Shown in pieces: positions 36,507-47,600 of a stretch of DNA of 64,000 bases; position 1 is the first letter of the stretch; each line of letters opens with the position of its first letter. This DNA is from Floccularia luteovirens (taxonomy: Eukaryota > Basidiomycota > Agaricomycetes > Agaricales > Squamanitaceae): NCBI GenBank assembly GCA_009739215.1, contig VSJF01000009.1, positions 496,001-560,000 of the forward strand, given 5' to 3'. The position numbers and the translations under genes are program-made. The notes beneath the pieces are model-generated. The model did not search any database. It saw nothing but the letters and a program-made list of their open reading frames with translations, and was not told the DNA's origin.

Positions 36507-38834
36507 ATGACAAAGAAACTAGCCACAGTTGTTTTCATATTTCTCCTTGGAATATTTGCCACACCAAGCTCTGGTCAAGAGAAGATATCATGCGAGGTGC
36601 AGGACCAAGCTCGGCGTGTTCTTACATCCGAGTGGACTGAAGCTTCTTGGACAACGGTATAGTTTCTAAATTTCCAATATTATTATCCATCAAGTTCATC
36701 GCCCCTTTACAAGATTACGCCAAACAAAACATTGAACTGGATAGACTGCTATACTGGGCGCCAGTGTGCTCGTTTGATAGTGAGATTACTATTATACCAA
36801 TTAATTCACTGTCTAAGCTTATCATTAATAGGTTCCTTTGAATTATTCCGACCCAGATGGTGCGACTGCTATCATAGCAATGGCACGTAAACCAGCTGGC
36901 GTTCCTTCGAATTCGCCAGACTACAAAGGTCCCATTCTGGTGAACCCTGGAGGTCCAGGAGGAAGCGGCGTGTCAACTATCGTATCAAGCGGGGATCTAT
37001 TTGCCTCAGCTCTTGGCCCGAACTTTGACATTATTGGATTTGACCCTCGAGGTATGCATTCGTGTAGTGAGGTTAAACTGTTACTCAGAAGACAACATCA
37101 TCTAGGTGTTTCTCGCTCGCTTCCACAAGTGATATTCTTCAAATCGCCAGTCGAGCGTGCACTTTTTAGAGCGGAAACTTCAAGCGACCTTGCAGTGGGT
37201 GTTTCGCATGTCTGGGCGTACGCTCAAGTAGAAGGACAATTAGCGGCGGATACAGACACTGGATACCTAGTCCATATCAATACGGACCAAACTGCCCGCG
37301 ACATGCTCGAGATTGTCCAAGCTCATGGCCGTGATAAACTTCAATATTATGGAATCTCGTACGTGCTGCTCCATCTCCCGCTTGTGTACCTCAAACACCT
37401 TCAACTCCAGGTACGGGTCCGTTCTAGGGCTAACATTTGCTGCCATGTTCCCGGTTGGTTCTATCCAAGTAGAAATCTACATGACCCTAATACATATTTA
37501 AAGGATAAAGTCGAACGCATCATCGTTGATGGTGTTTTAGACATAGAAGACTACTATTCGAGTGAGTACTCACACATTCATAATGGCGCTTAGCTACTTA
37601 CATGATTTCCAGCGTCTTGGCTACAAAATCTCTGGGATACAGACAAAGATCTCAACACTTTCTTCACTGGCTGTGTCGCCGCAGGTCCTGAGCACTGTGC
37701 TTTCCATGCTGACACACCGGAAGAAATATCCAGTAATTTGAACATTCTCTTTGAAAGTGTCCGAGCCAAACCGCTTGCGGTCCACACGAACCTGTCATAC
37801 GGCCTTCTAGACTACATTGGACTGAGGTCTACAGTACTTTCCGCACTCTATTCCCCCTTCGCAACGTTCTCCAGGCTCGCTCAGGGACTTGCTGATCTTG
37901 CAGCTGGAAATCCACAAACTATCTATGCACTCACAGCGACAATTCCTTTCAACTGTTCAGAAACCGACATCCCACCTGCAAATGGTAAAGAGGCAAAACA
38001 AGCTATAATTTGCAACGATGGGGATGATATCTCTGGGAGCTTGGAAGACGCTCAAAATTACACTAATACATTACTCAATATATCCCAGTGGGGCGATATA
38101 TTCTCAAAAAATCGTATCGGCTGTTCGTGAGTGGACAATAAAATTACTTTCCGGCCTCGGTAGTTACTGATATCCTATATGTTCACAGCGGGTGGCCTAA
38201 ATTGCCAAAGACACATTTTAAAGGTACGCACTCTATTGATTGAGCCATGAAAACATTCCCACATTATCACCAAGGACCTTTTGTAGGAAATACTAGCTAT
38301 CCCATTTTGCTCATTGGCAACACTGCCGGTAAGTAGCACTGATCACGAGCTAACACCTTACCAGCTAAACTTTGACAGACCCAGTAGCACCAATTCGTGG
38401 GCAAGTATCCATGATATTCATATGACCTAAATAGTGACCTAATTGCTGAATACAGGGCAATAAAAGCCTCTCAAGGCTACTCTGGTTCAGTTGTCTTGAC
38501 CCAGGATTCTGCTGGTGTAAGTTAGACGCAATTTAAGCAAATCTATTACGACCTCTAATAACTCCAATCCGCAATACAGCATACTTCCCTGGCAGCGACG
38601 TCAGTTTGCACAATTACTTTCATCAGGCAATACTTTCAGAATGGTACCCTCCCCAAAGCTGGTACCGTGTGTCCTATTATTGGATCTCCATTTACCAGTA
38701 ATATGGGGCCATCTTCACCGGATCCACCAAGCACTTTAAGCCGTGATTTGGATGAACCTGACCAAATTCTCAAAGCAGCGCAAGAATTAAGCAGGGCTTA
38801 CCCGGTATTAATACCAGGGAAGCTGAATTTCTAA
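36507..38834 (+). CDS. Secreted alpha/beta hydrolase, tripeptidyl-aminopeptidase-like
   Basis: Twelve exons join in frame: 36507-36656, 36714-36779, 36832-37051, 37106-37358, 37411-37453, 37504-37561, 37613-38126, 38189-38223, 38287-38328, 38379-38400, 38456-38516 and 38580-38834. A signal peptide (LATVVFIFLLGIFATPSS) is followed by LNWIDCYTGRQCARL and VPLNYSDP, the N-terminal pattern of this peptidase family. The oxyanion region is NPGGPGGSG and the nucleophile elbow GISYGS. The Asp is in NTADPVAPIRG and the His in SAGHTSL, so the triad is complete. The TAP-like C-terminal domain follows. The protein probably cleaves short peptides outside the cell. The intron at 38401-38455 begins with GC instead of GT, and exon 10 is only 22 nt. 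Confidence 0.9.
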
Positions 38835-39756
38835 AGCAATATATCGGGTCGTTCTCATTTATAAACTGTTTTAATGTATTTTACATGGACAGTTATGTCG
38901 AAACAATTTAAGTAACATGTATTCATTTTGACCGGAGCAAAGGCAAATGCAGATTGACCGTCATGTAAACGGTCTTATTCAAATTTCTATGAATGCACCA
39001 CCAAGTAGTTCCTCCTGCCAACTTCAGATAATGAGCAACGTTGAAATACTCTATCCATCAGCCGGTAAGTAACTCCCTAACATCTCTCTTCGACAAGTGT
39101 GAGAGGCTGCCGATGTTAATCGATAATCAACCGACGCCTGTTGCAAATTCACTCATTTCTACCTGCTGACGCCGAGTACGAACGTTAAAGTTCGAGACGT
39201 ACTTGGAGTAAACACTCCCCACAGCTGGCCTTCCTACTCTCGCTATCTACCCCGTTATTTTGACCATCCTCGATAATCATTTGACCATCCATCGATTTTC
39301 TTAACATCACCACCTGATTTTCAATGTTATGGATGTGTCTTTGAACTCCCAATTCATGTTGGGGTTTGTCCGTAGTCAGATATATTTGACATTTGTATTC
39401 GTATGGAGTGACAGTCCATAAGTTAACTTTATTTCTCCTTTCAGGCCGTTCGTTCCGCGCCCCTCAAGACTCGGGCTAGATGTTCCCGGGCCTATTTGAA
39501 TAACTTGTTATGGAGGATTGAATGTAACTGTAGCTTGCTGCGATTATAAGCATTCCCTGATTATTGTTAAAATTGAATCGACATTAATAAGACAACGTTG
39601 GTATGGTATCCCTGAGAAAAATGAGTAGGAACTCATCTACCTTAGCCAAGTTCTTCCAGGAGAGAGAGGCATTCTAACTTATACCTGTGAGTCCGAAACT
39701 TCCTCTAGATATGTCCATTGTTCTGATTAGGAGTTCCCCTAGGATACAACCATCAA
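38835..39756. other. Convergent intergenic interval
   Basis: Spacer between two 3' ends. No open frame of note, RNA gene or repeat seen. Confidence 0.45.
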
Positions 39757-40725
39757 TCAAATGCCTGTCAGCATCTACAATACAAAAAGCAGGGAGCAGT
39801 AAGGTTTAGAAGTACTTTGTAGAACATTTTTGTATCTTGTTTGACAGACAGATCATACAGATGTATACGGAATCCGTCGTGTCCTGCAAAAGAACGATAG
39901 AGGAAAGCTTGGCAAAAGGCATAAATAAAATACGCGGTTCCAGACATTGCTGATAATTTGGGACGACGAGCGTCGTAAGAGTCTTGTAAACCACGCATGA
40001 TTCCCATAAAGATGTACAAAAATACGAGTAATTCCTCCGCTGTCGAAATAAGTATGGCCAGAAGCCACAATGGAGTCGCCCTTGAAGGCTTCAATGATTC
40101 GTTCTATCACCGCATCATTATGCGCAGTAGCTTGAAACAATAAATTCGACTTCGGTATGCTCTTCCAAATGATAGCTGTGATGTGCCCTGTGATATAAAC
40201 ATATTGTTGATATATGAGCAAAAGGAAATACACAACTAACATACGTTCTTTCAAGGGACAATTTAATGTTCATAAAGTCGAAGACCTATTGAACAGAGGG
40301 GTGAGTAATAAAACGGAAGTAATCCTAATCCCCGTGTCATTAGGACAGATCTATCCGCAGCAGTCCATTTTCGTTACAGGTATTCACGGTACATCCTTCG
40401 ATTGTTGTTAGTGAGGATTCTCCACCTCGGGAACAGGCAAAGCCGGCAAGTTTCGTTGACTTTATGATGAGTGTTTTGGAACGAAGCAAGCGCTCTGCCC
40501 ACAGGGAATGTTGCATTGTAACACAATAGAATAAATCTGGTAGATATGGAGTATCTACTGGAAGCAAACGAAATATCAGAGCATCAGGTCATTAGTTTGA
40601 AGTTTCCAAGTCGGTGACATTTGCAGCATTGATCCTCTTCGAAAAACAGGCACATAAAGTATAAAAGTCAACGTTCAACCTCGATCTGTTTCCAGTGGCT
40701 CGGGTATCAATGCAAAATCTTCCAT
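39757..40725 (-). CDS. Conserved-looking protein of unknown function, one frame break
   Basis: Reading from 40725, the product starts MEDFALIPEPLETDR and continues, after an intron, DTPYLPDLFYCVTMQHSLWAE and a later exon VFDFMNIKLSLERT. It then has HHSYHLEEHTEVEFIVSSYCA, NDAVIERIIEAFKG, SIVASGHTYFDSGGIT, RPKLSAMSGTAYFIYAFCQA and GFRIHLYDLSVKQD, with a last exon MLTGI at 39757-39774. One base must be skipped near 40120 (SSYCA to NDAVIE) to keep the frame. The pieces look like a conserved globular protein. My recollection faintly suggests the Clp1 (clampless) group of mushroom developmental regulators, but I cannot confirm that and do not assign it. The exon structure of the 5' half is uncertain. 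Confidence 0.55.
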
Positions 40726-42064
40726 AGTGGTGGTTTGGTTGCAACTGTACCAGTCGTGTGTATTTACTTGGCGTTCTGAATATCGGCAAACTCCTTCGAC
40801 ATTGGCAAACCCGGTTGAATAGTTCAGACGTTCTATTATTTACGTCGAATTCCAGTTCCCCGATTACTTAACCAATCTGACCCGATTCTATGGGATGTCA
40901 ATCTGTACCAAGATACGGCAGTGAGTTGTGTGTGCTCCTTGCGCTTAATATGGGAAGGTAAAACCGCATCAGGCTACGACTACCAGCCCATCACTTATTC
41001 TTTGATTTTGACAGCAGCTTGGGAATCTCTTCACACCATGTCCAACTTTATGGATACACTTTGCAAACGGGCTCTCCACATCATTGGTTACATCCATCGT
41101 ACTTCATTCAAAATCTGAGATTTGACCCCGCACATGGGTATTTCCTTCAAACAGGAGCTTCTATGAACCTCGAGCACGTTATGTTATACTTTTCTGAGCT
41201 ATTTCTATCATATTCTTCAAACATTTCCTGACCCAATCCACAAGTGGTCTGGTTGACCACATAACGGCTGGTTCCAACATATTATCTAGAGACAGTCGGA
41301 CAACCCAGCTCTGCAGTCTCTGGCTCCTCTTCCTCGGTTGTCTAATATTAGTTCAGCCAAGCTAGCTCGCTGCTCCTCGACTACCTTGGCGTGAGGCAGT
41401 TGGCGCTTTCTCGCGTAATGGAATTGTTTTTGACGGCCTTGTCATGAGAATTATTGTCAACAAACTCCTGCAATAGGCGATTTTTCTCAATCCGCAGTCA
41501 CCGCAGCTCCTCTCGTATACTATGCAATCAATTGGCTATACGCCGCGGTGGTATCTGTTGTTGCGTAACGCAATAAGCACCGGAATACACTTGCTCCATC
41601 TGATTAGAAGGCTCCAGTGGTTCATAACACTCGTCAAGAAACATTCCGGGTAATGGACGCACTTGCTATGCTCTCCGGTTATTCGGGCTAATCCTTCGGA
41701 AATATGCATTATCTAGTGCAAATCCCATACCAGGAATCCCATCGTTTCAAGCCTTTTTCAAGTTGTACAACTGCGGGCGCATCTTTTGTTTCGATTAGAT
41801 CATACATTGCTTGCAGTTACAATGGTACATGGACAAATGTCCTTGGCGAGCTATTTCTGCTTCATTACTGCATCCTTCAGTTTCTTTCGTGATGCCAAGA
41901 GGTGTTTAACAATATTCTTTTCAAGAAATATTGGGACTTTGTTAATTCTGAAATAGATTCTGGTCTCCACTGGTAGGTATAAAAGCAACATCTCATCCAT
42001 TAAAATCCATCAGCTTTCTCTGCAGAGCAACTTCTACATTTCATATTATTCGAATCTTATCAAC
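40726..42064. other. Gene-free interval upstream of repeat-peptide gene
   Basis: Short frames at 40921-41118, 41019-41231 and 41704-41892 show no motifs. A TATAAA at 41979-41984, about 80 bp before the repeat gene's ATG, is a likely TATA box (tataaaagcaac). Otherwise nothing recognisable. Confidence 0.45.
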
Positions 42065-42940
42065 ATGAAGCTCAACAAAAGCTTTGTAGCCTTTATCCTT
42101 GCCACAGTTATCTCAACGTCTATTGCCTCTCCGGTAAAATTCATGCTCTATGCATGCAATATATTTGCTAACAGGAATAATATTAGGTTCCAGTTGCTAC
42201 TGTTGATCTCTCTGCTCGTCGCCACGGAGACTCTCGTGGGGGACATGACAGACATGATACTCGCGACTTGGAGGCCCGCCGCCATGGTGGTCACGATGAT
42301 AATGATGACAACCGTGGCGGACGAGACAGAGACCGACACGATACTCGTGACCTAGAGGCCCGCCGCCATGGTGGTCATGATGATAATGACGATAATCAGT
42401 GGCGGACGAGACGGGGACCGACACGATACCCGGGGATTGGAGGCACGCCGTCATGGTGGTCACGATGACAATGACGATAATCGTGGCGGACGAGACGGAG
42501 ACCGACACGATACTCGGGAATTAGAAGCACGTCGCCATGGTGGTCATGATGACAATGACGACAACCGCGGGGGACGAGACGGAGACCGACACGATACCCG
42601 GGACTTGGAGGCCCGCCGCCATGGTGGTCATGATGACAATGATGACAACCGTGGCGGACGAGACAGAGACGGGCATGATACTCGTGATCTAGAGGCCCGC
42701 CGCCATGGTGGTCATGATGACAATGACGATAATCGTGGGGGACGAGACGGGGACCGACACGATACCCGGGGATTAGAGGCCCGCCGCCATGGTGGTCATG
42801 ATGATAATAATGACGATCGTGGGGGACGAGACAGGGACAGACACGATACTCGGGATTTGGAAGCACGCCGCCATGGTGGTCACGACGACAACGATGACAA
42901 TCGCGGGGGACGAGGCAGAGGGAGGGGTAGAGACAATTGA
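42065..42940 (+). CDS. Secreted tandem-repeat protein with Kex2-like sites (possible peptide precursor)
   Basis: Exon 1 (42065-42133) encodes a signal peptide, MKLNKSFVAFILATVIS. A 53-bp intron precedes exon 2 (42187-42940). After a short lead, SARRHGDSRGGHDRHD, the protein consists of eight copies of a 28-residue unit of the form D-LEARR-HGGHDDNDDN-RGGRDGDRHDTR, then a Gly/Arg tail (GRGRGRGRDN). Each unit holds LEARR, a typical kexin (Kex2) cleavage context, so the secreted chain could be cut into eight near-identical His/Asp/Asn-rich peptides. His, Asp and Asn density also allows metal binding. One extra base at about 42398 breaks the frame in the second unit compared with all other units. 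No family is recognised. It could be a kexin-processed peptide precursor or a structural wall protein. Confidence 0.75.
42265..42912 (+). repeat. 84-bp tandem repeat, 8 copies, coding
   Basis: Copies of an 84-bp unit follow each other in register, with each LEARR codon block 84 bp from the next (85 bp where one base is inserted near 42398). Differences are mostly synonymous or exchange Asp/Gly/Glu before LEARR. High similarity suggests recent expansion or homogenisation by unequal crossing-over. Confidence 0.9.
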
Positions 42941-43419
42941 AACGTGGGTCACTGTCTTCCAAAGATGAGAGTTGGGAGAGATTTTGATTGCAAGAAACAG
43001 AAATTTCTTTCCAAATGGACCTTATTTCAAGATGTCATCCCTACTCCTGTGTTCTAGTCGTCTTACCTTTCAAAGTGCTATACTCTGGAAAACCTCGTTT
43101 CTGTCTCGGTAGTATCGAAAATGTTCCTTTAAAAATATTTTGAACCGATGAATGGACATGTACACTATTGAATAGTTGTCAATTTTATATATGAATCAAT
43201 ATGGTTATTGCGCACTACGGCAGTTCTCGAAGTTAATTGTCAAGTTTTCTTGGTGAATGAGTGGAGTTAAATTTTGGGAACCTCTACAATGACGTCTACG
43301 TGTTAACGACTGTATCGATACCCATATATTGGTCATATTAAGAGTTTGTTTGTCAGATAGCCAATAATGTTGTATTTTAGACGTGTAAGGTAAGTTCACG
43401 GATAGCTGTACAGGTCGCA
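42941..43419. other. Convergent intergenic interval
   Basis: 3' UTRs of the repeat gene and the RRM gene. Nothing else seen. Confidence 0.45.
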
Positions 43420-44336
43420 CTATTCGAATTTCTTGCGGTAAGCCCTGTCTGTGTCACCCCGGCGGTTATTAAATTCTGAGCTGCGGTGTCCACCTCCCCA
43501 ATCGCCCCCATAACTTTTTCTCTTGGGGGCTGACGATGAATCTCGTGTACGATTCAGAGCATACTGGAGTCTTAAGACAGATCCATTCTTGCTTGTTTGA
43601 CCGTTCAGTTTCTGCAGTACTTCCGTAGCAGCATTGATGTCCATCATCTCAATGTACCCGCTACCAGAAGGTTCACCTCCAGCCGTGCGGACTAATTTCG
43701 ACTGTCAGTTATATGAAGCGATCTTAACAATATCTGCTCACAAGGTGAGATAGTGACGAGACTGCTCTCGAACTCTTTGAGGCAGTCTCGCAAATCATGT
43801 TCATCCCCTTTGAATGAACTAAAATACAGTTTTTTGTCAGGAGTTGCTGTAAATTTTGAGAGTGCATAATCGATCCTAAGATCTCGTCCGTTCAGATGTA
43901 TCGGTTCTTGAGCAGCGGAGTTGTAGGCTGCAACCGCATCATCTTGTTTGGCAAAACTGACATGAGCAAACCCACGGGATTGGCCGTCGGGCTTTACAGC
44001 TATGATGGGTCGTAAGTAAAAAACATATAAGCAAACAATAAATAACTGACCAATTCTAATGTCCTGAATTTCTCCGAAAACCTCAAACTGCTCCCTCAGC
44101 TCCGCAGCATCAGTGGAAAATCCAAGATTTCCTACGAAGAGAGTAGGTGACGTTGCAGGACGACTTGTACGGCGTGGCTGTTCAACTACTGAATCAGGCG
44201 TTGAGGAGAACTTTCGTGATGCTATAGCCAGGAGCACTGGGGACTTCCGGCACACCAATTGACTGACTGGACGCGAAAGCAGGGGTACGCGGGTCAGACT
44301 CAGCCTTAAGCATGAACGTATGGCGGTGGAGAACAT
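43420..44336 (-). CDS. Mitochondrial-type RNA-binding protein with two RRM domains; one frame break
   Basis: Reading from 44336, residues 1-45 are rich in Arg, Ser and Leu and end RKFSST, a typical mitochondrial presequence. RRM1 follows: LFVGNLGFSTDAAELREQF (RNP2) and, after an intron (44000-44050), SRGFAHVSFA (RNP1). RRM2 starts KKLYFSSFKGDEHDL and continues YIEMMDINAATEVLQKLNG, with a basic Gly/Ser-rich tail ending RAYRKKFE. It probably binds RNA in the mitochondrion. The donor near 43740 leaves one base too many for the next exon (LVRTAGGEPSGSGY), so a one-base excess is suspected there. Confidence 0.78.
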
Positions 44337-44664
44337 TTTGTGCTGTAGTGGAGGCGCTTGAAGTTTTGAGAAATTTAAGAAAAACAAAATAAGTCCCAAC
44401 CCTTATTACTACACGTGACCAGATTTAAATACCTAGAGTTTACTTAGAATTTGACTTATGTACAAGGTCCAAGGATATGTATATAGCTGTTGCCGTATTT
44501 CGCGTTCTATTGGCTAGTTAATTGTTTATTGAATAGGTATTACCTGAAACAAAGGAACCATATGGATATTTAACTATTTAACTACTAAAATGTTATACAT
44601 AGAATTCCATATATAGAAGTCGTAATAACTTCAAAGGTGATCAACAGCTTTACAAGCGACCACC
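44337..44664. promoter_or_regulatory. Bidirectional promoter region, RRM protein and SNF2 ATPase genes
   Basis: About 330 bp separates two divergent starts. The sequence is AT-rich and includes CACGTGACC at about 44412-44420, an E-box-like core. Function is inferred from position only. Confidence 0.4.
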
Positions 44665-47600
44665 ATGGCGCCCAGTGTGCTCGACGTACTAGATAGCTCT
44701 CTTCTTGCGTCAAACAGCGCAGCTCCTGCGCCCAACCATTATGAAATCAAATTTCATGAAGAGACCCTATCTATTCTCGATTATCTGGAACCTTCAGATG
44801 CTTCAGGAAAAAAGGGGAAAAAGAGGCTGCTCGAAGATGGGAGAAACTAATGCAGGCAGGTTTTTGAGTACAAATTGCTGAATGACGCCCTGACAAGAGT
44901 AATTTCACTAACCTAGAAGCCGATAGGATGTTCCTTTCTGATGCTTTGAATGAGAAATCCCGAACCCGAACTAACCCTACTGGAGGATTTCAACTGCGCT
45001 ACGATGTAGAGACTCCTTTGCGTAGCATTGATTATGGGGGTCCCGATCAAGCTCAAAAGTATTTTCTTCCTGTCAGTTTATGTTCAATCGGTTCATCCAA
45101 TTCTTTTTCTCTCAGGTTAGCAGAATTTGTTACAAAATCTATCGACAACCTTAGCCATGGGTTAACTGTGAGGGAAGCCATGAAGAAACTTGGTCTTGAA
45201 AGGTACATTACAACCTGCAGCTCCTCCATTTATACTGACAACAAGTCCAGTCAGCGAGACCTTCTTCCCGGACTTGAAGTACGTCTTCTAGGGCACCAGA
45301 TGATTGGGGTTGCATGGTGAGCCTCGATATAACATATATAAATACACTCATATATAACTCTTACAGGATGTTAGAGAAAGAGAAAGGCTTGGATAAAGGT
45401 GGCATATTGGCGTAAGTCCCTGTCTCCACTAGAAGAGTTCTGACAAATCCTTTGTTCTAGAGATGACATGGGTCTTGGTTTGTCCTCTTCTCGTTTCTCA
45501 TAATTCGCTGATTCACTAAAACTTGTATAGGGAAAACCGTGCAAATGATTGCAACAATGGCTGTTAATATGCCGAGTGTTGATGATGACTGCAAGACCAC
45601 ATTGATTATCGTTCCTGCTGCTTTGCTTCAACAGGTTTGTTTGATACTTCATTATCAAAAACTAAATTCTAAACCTTATACAGTGGAAAGATGAGTTGGA
45701 CACTAAAACCAACGGGATTTTTGAGGTTCATGTTCATCATGGTCGTGACAAACTAAAGGTTTGTTACTAGGAGACTGTCATGCCGGTCAAAAGTGATACT
45801 AACGTTGTATAGAAAATATCGGAACTGAAATCTAAAGACGTAAGTGCGGTATCACACTGAGTACTCTCTGATTCAACATTTCGTAGGTCGTCATCACATC
45901 ATATCAGACGTTATGTATGGATTTCAACGTACCAAAAGACGTTGCACCTTTTGAAGAAGCAGATTGGCTCGCAAAGAATGGGTTAGCTACTCTGCAAAAT
46001 CCGAGCCCTTGATAACTAATGGGTTTACAGTGGCATCCTTGCTCGAATGAAGTTCTATCGGGCAATTGCAGATGAGGCACAATTCATTCGCAATCGGTAG
46101 CGTCTTCTACTGCTTTTTAGTGCCTTTTATACTGATTGCCATGCAGTGCGACTCGCTCAAGCATAAGTCTTGCACATATCAAAGCGAAATATCGCTGGAT
46201 GCTTACGGGAACTCCTGTTACTAATACGCTGTGAGAGTAAATTACTTGTGCCTTAATTATGAACTAATCCTTGATAACATAGAGCTGATATATACGGACT
46301 TCTAAGATTTGGTCGGTTTAGGCCATGGAACGATTGGGACTCTTTCAATGAGCATGTGGTAATTCATTATCCTCAAAGACACCGGCTAAATTGCCTGAAT
46401 AAATGTGTCGCAGGCTAAAGTGCAGATCGATGATGCACCTCTCGCGGGTATGCGGATATTTCCTATTTGTAGTCCAATTTTTTCAATGTTACATTATAGG
46501 CTCACGCGCTCAAGCGATACTCCAACCGATCTTGCTCCGCAGGACCAAAGATTCCGAAACTGGAAGGGAAGCCGATCTTACAGCTACCACCGAAAGAAAT
46601 AGAGCTCGTCAAGCTCAAGTTTTCTCCTGAGGAACAACATGTATGCGCTTTATGCTGTTCGATAATCATTTTTGCTAATCTATGAGTGTGTTAGGTTTAT
46701 GAGTCATTTGAGAAGAAAACAAAGATCCGCTTGAATAAATTTATCAGGGAGAGAACTCTTGTCAAAAAGTATGTCAATTGGATTATCTAGACCGTTGTCT
46801 GATGCTAATAATGTTTCTTAAGTCATGCAGCGGTCCTGGTCTGTGTTCATCATTTTAGAAGTTGATTGTGAATTGATGTCATCACCAGGTTATGATCTTG
46901 AGACTACGGCAGCTGTGTTGTCACCCGAATCTGATTTTGGTCAGTCCCATTTTATGTCTTGAGATGAGAGCGAATCACAGACTAATATCTGATGTAGTCT
47001 TTGACGGACGAATTCGAAGATCCAACACTACTGGTAGCTGGTGACAATGAGAGGGAACTGAGCCGCTCCAAGAAAATCATGGGATCTGCGTGGGTTTCCA
47101 CAGTAAGCGCAAATGGCAGCCTAGATTACCCAAATCTCATGTCTCCCATGCCGGTTCCTAGGTTAAAGAAAGGTTACCTAAATGTTTCTTATTTGATAGC
47201 AGGATAACTCACGTCATTTTTTGTTTCAGATTCCTAGTTCGCGCAGCTGCTAGTGAACTCTTAGATTTCTCGGACGATACAGAAGAACCTGCAGCAAGTT
47301 GCCCAGTCTGTAAAGATGGTACGCGAGTCTATTAACTCCCGTGCTCCAAACATTTATTCCTCCAGTTTATGTTAACGGCAACGGGATCGTTTTGGCATGC
47401 ACTCACGAAATTTGTTTTGGTAACAATTAACTCTTGGTGTTATTAAGTTCCATCAGCTGACTATCCTGCTTAATACACCAAGATTGTTCGATGAATTTGA
47501 AGAATTTTGATATCGTTCACAATGGTATTTTGTACGTGCTATCTTATTATTTGAATATTTTCTGATTTATCCCTCGATATAGTGGCTATGGAAACGAAAA

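Noticed and set aside
36600..36850. Apparent frame breaks near the first two introns of the hydrolase
   Set aside because: An alternative reading looked coding at first, but splicing 36657-36713 and 36780-36831 gives LNWIDCYTGRQCARL-VPLNY in frame, the expected family sequence.
42265..42912. Regular direct repeats that might be taken for a CRISPR array
   Set aside because: Repeats are contiguous, in frame and 84 bp long without unique spacers, and the genome is eukaryotic.
42396..42962. Long antisense frame through the 84-bp repeats (His/Cys/Gly-rich)
   Set aside because: It is the mirror of a repeat whose length is a multiple of three, has no signal peptide or splice context, and the sense strand has both.
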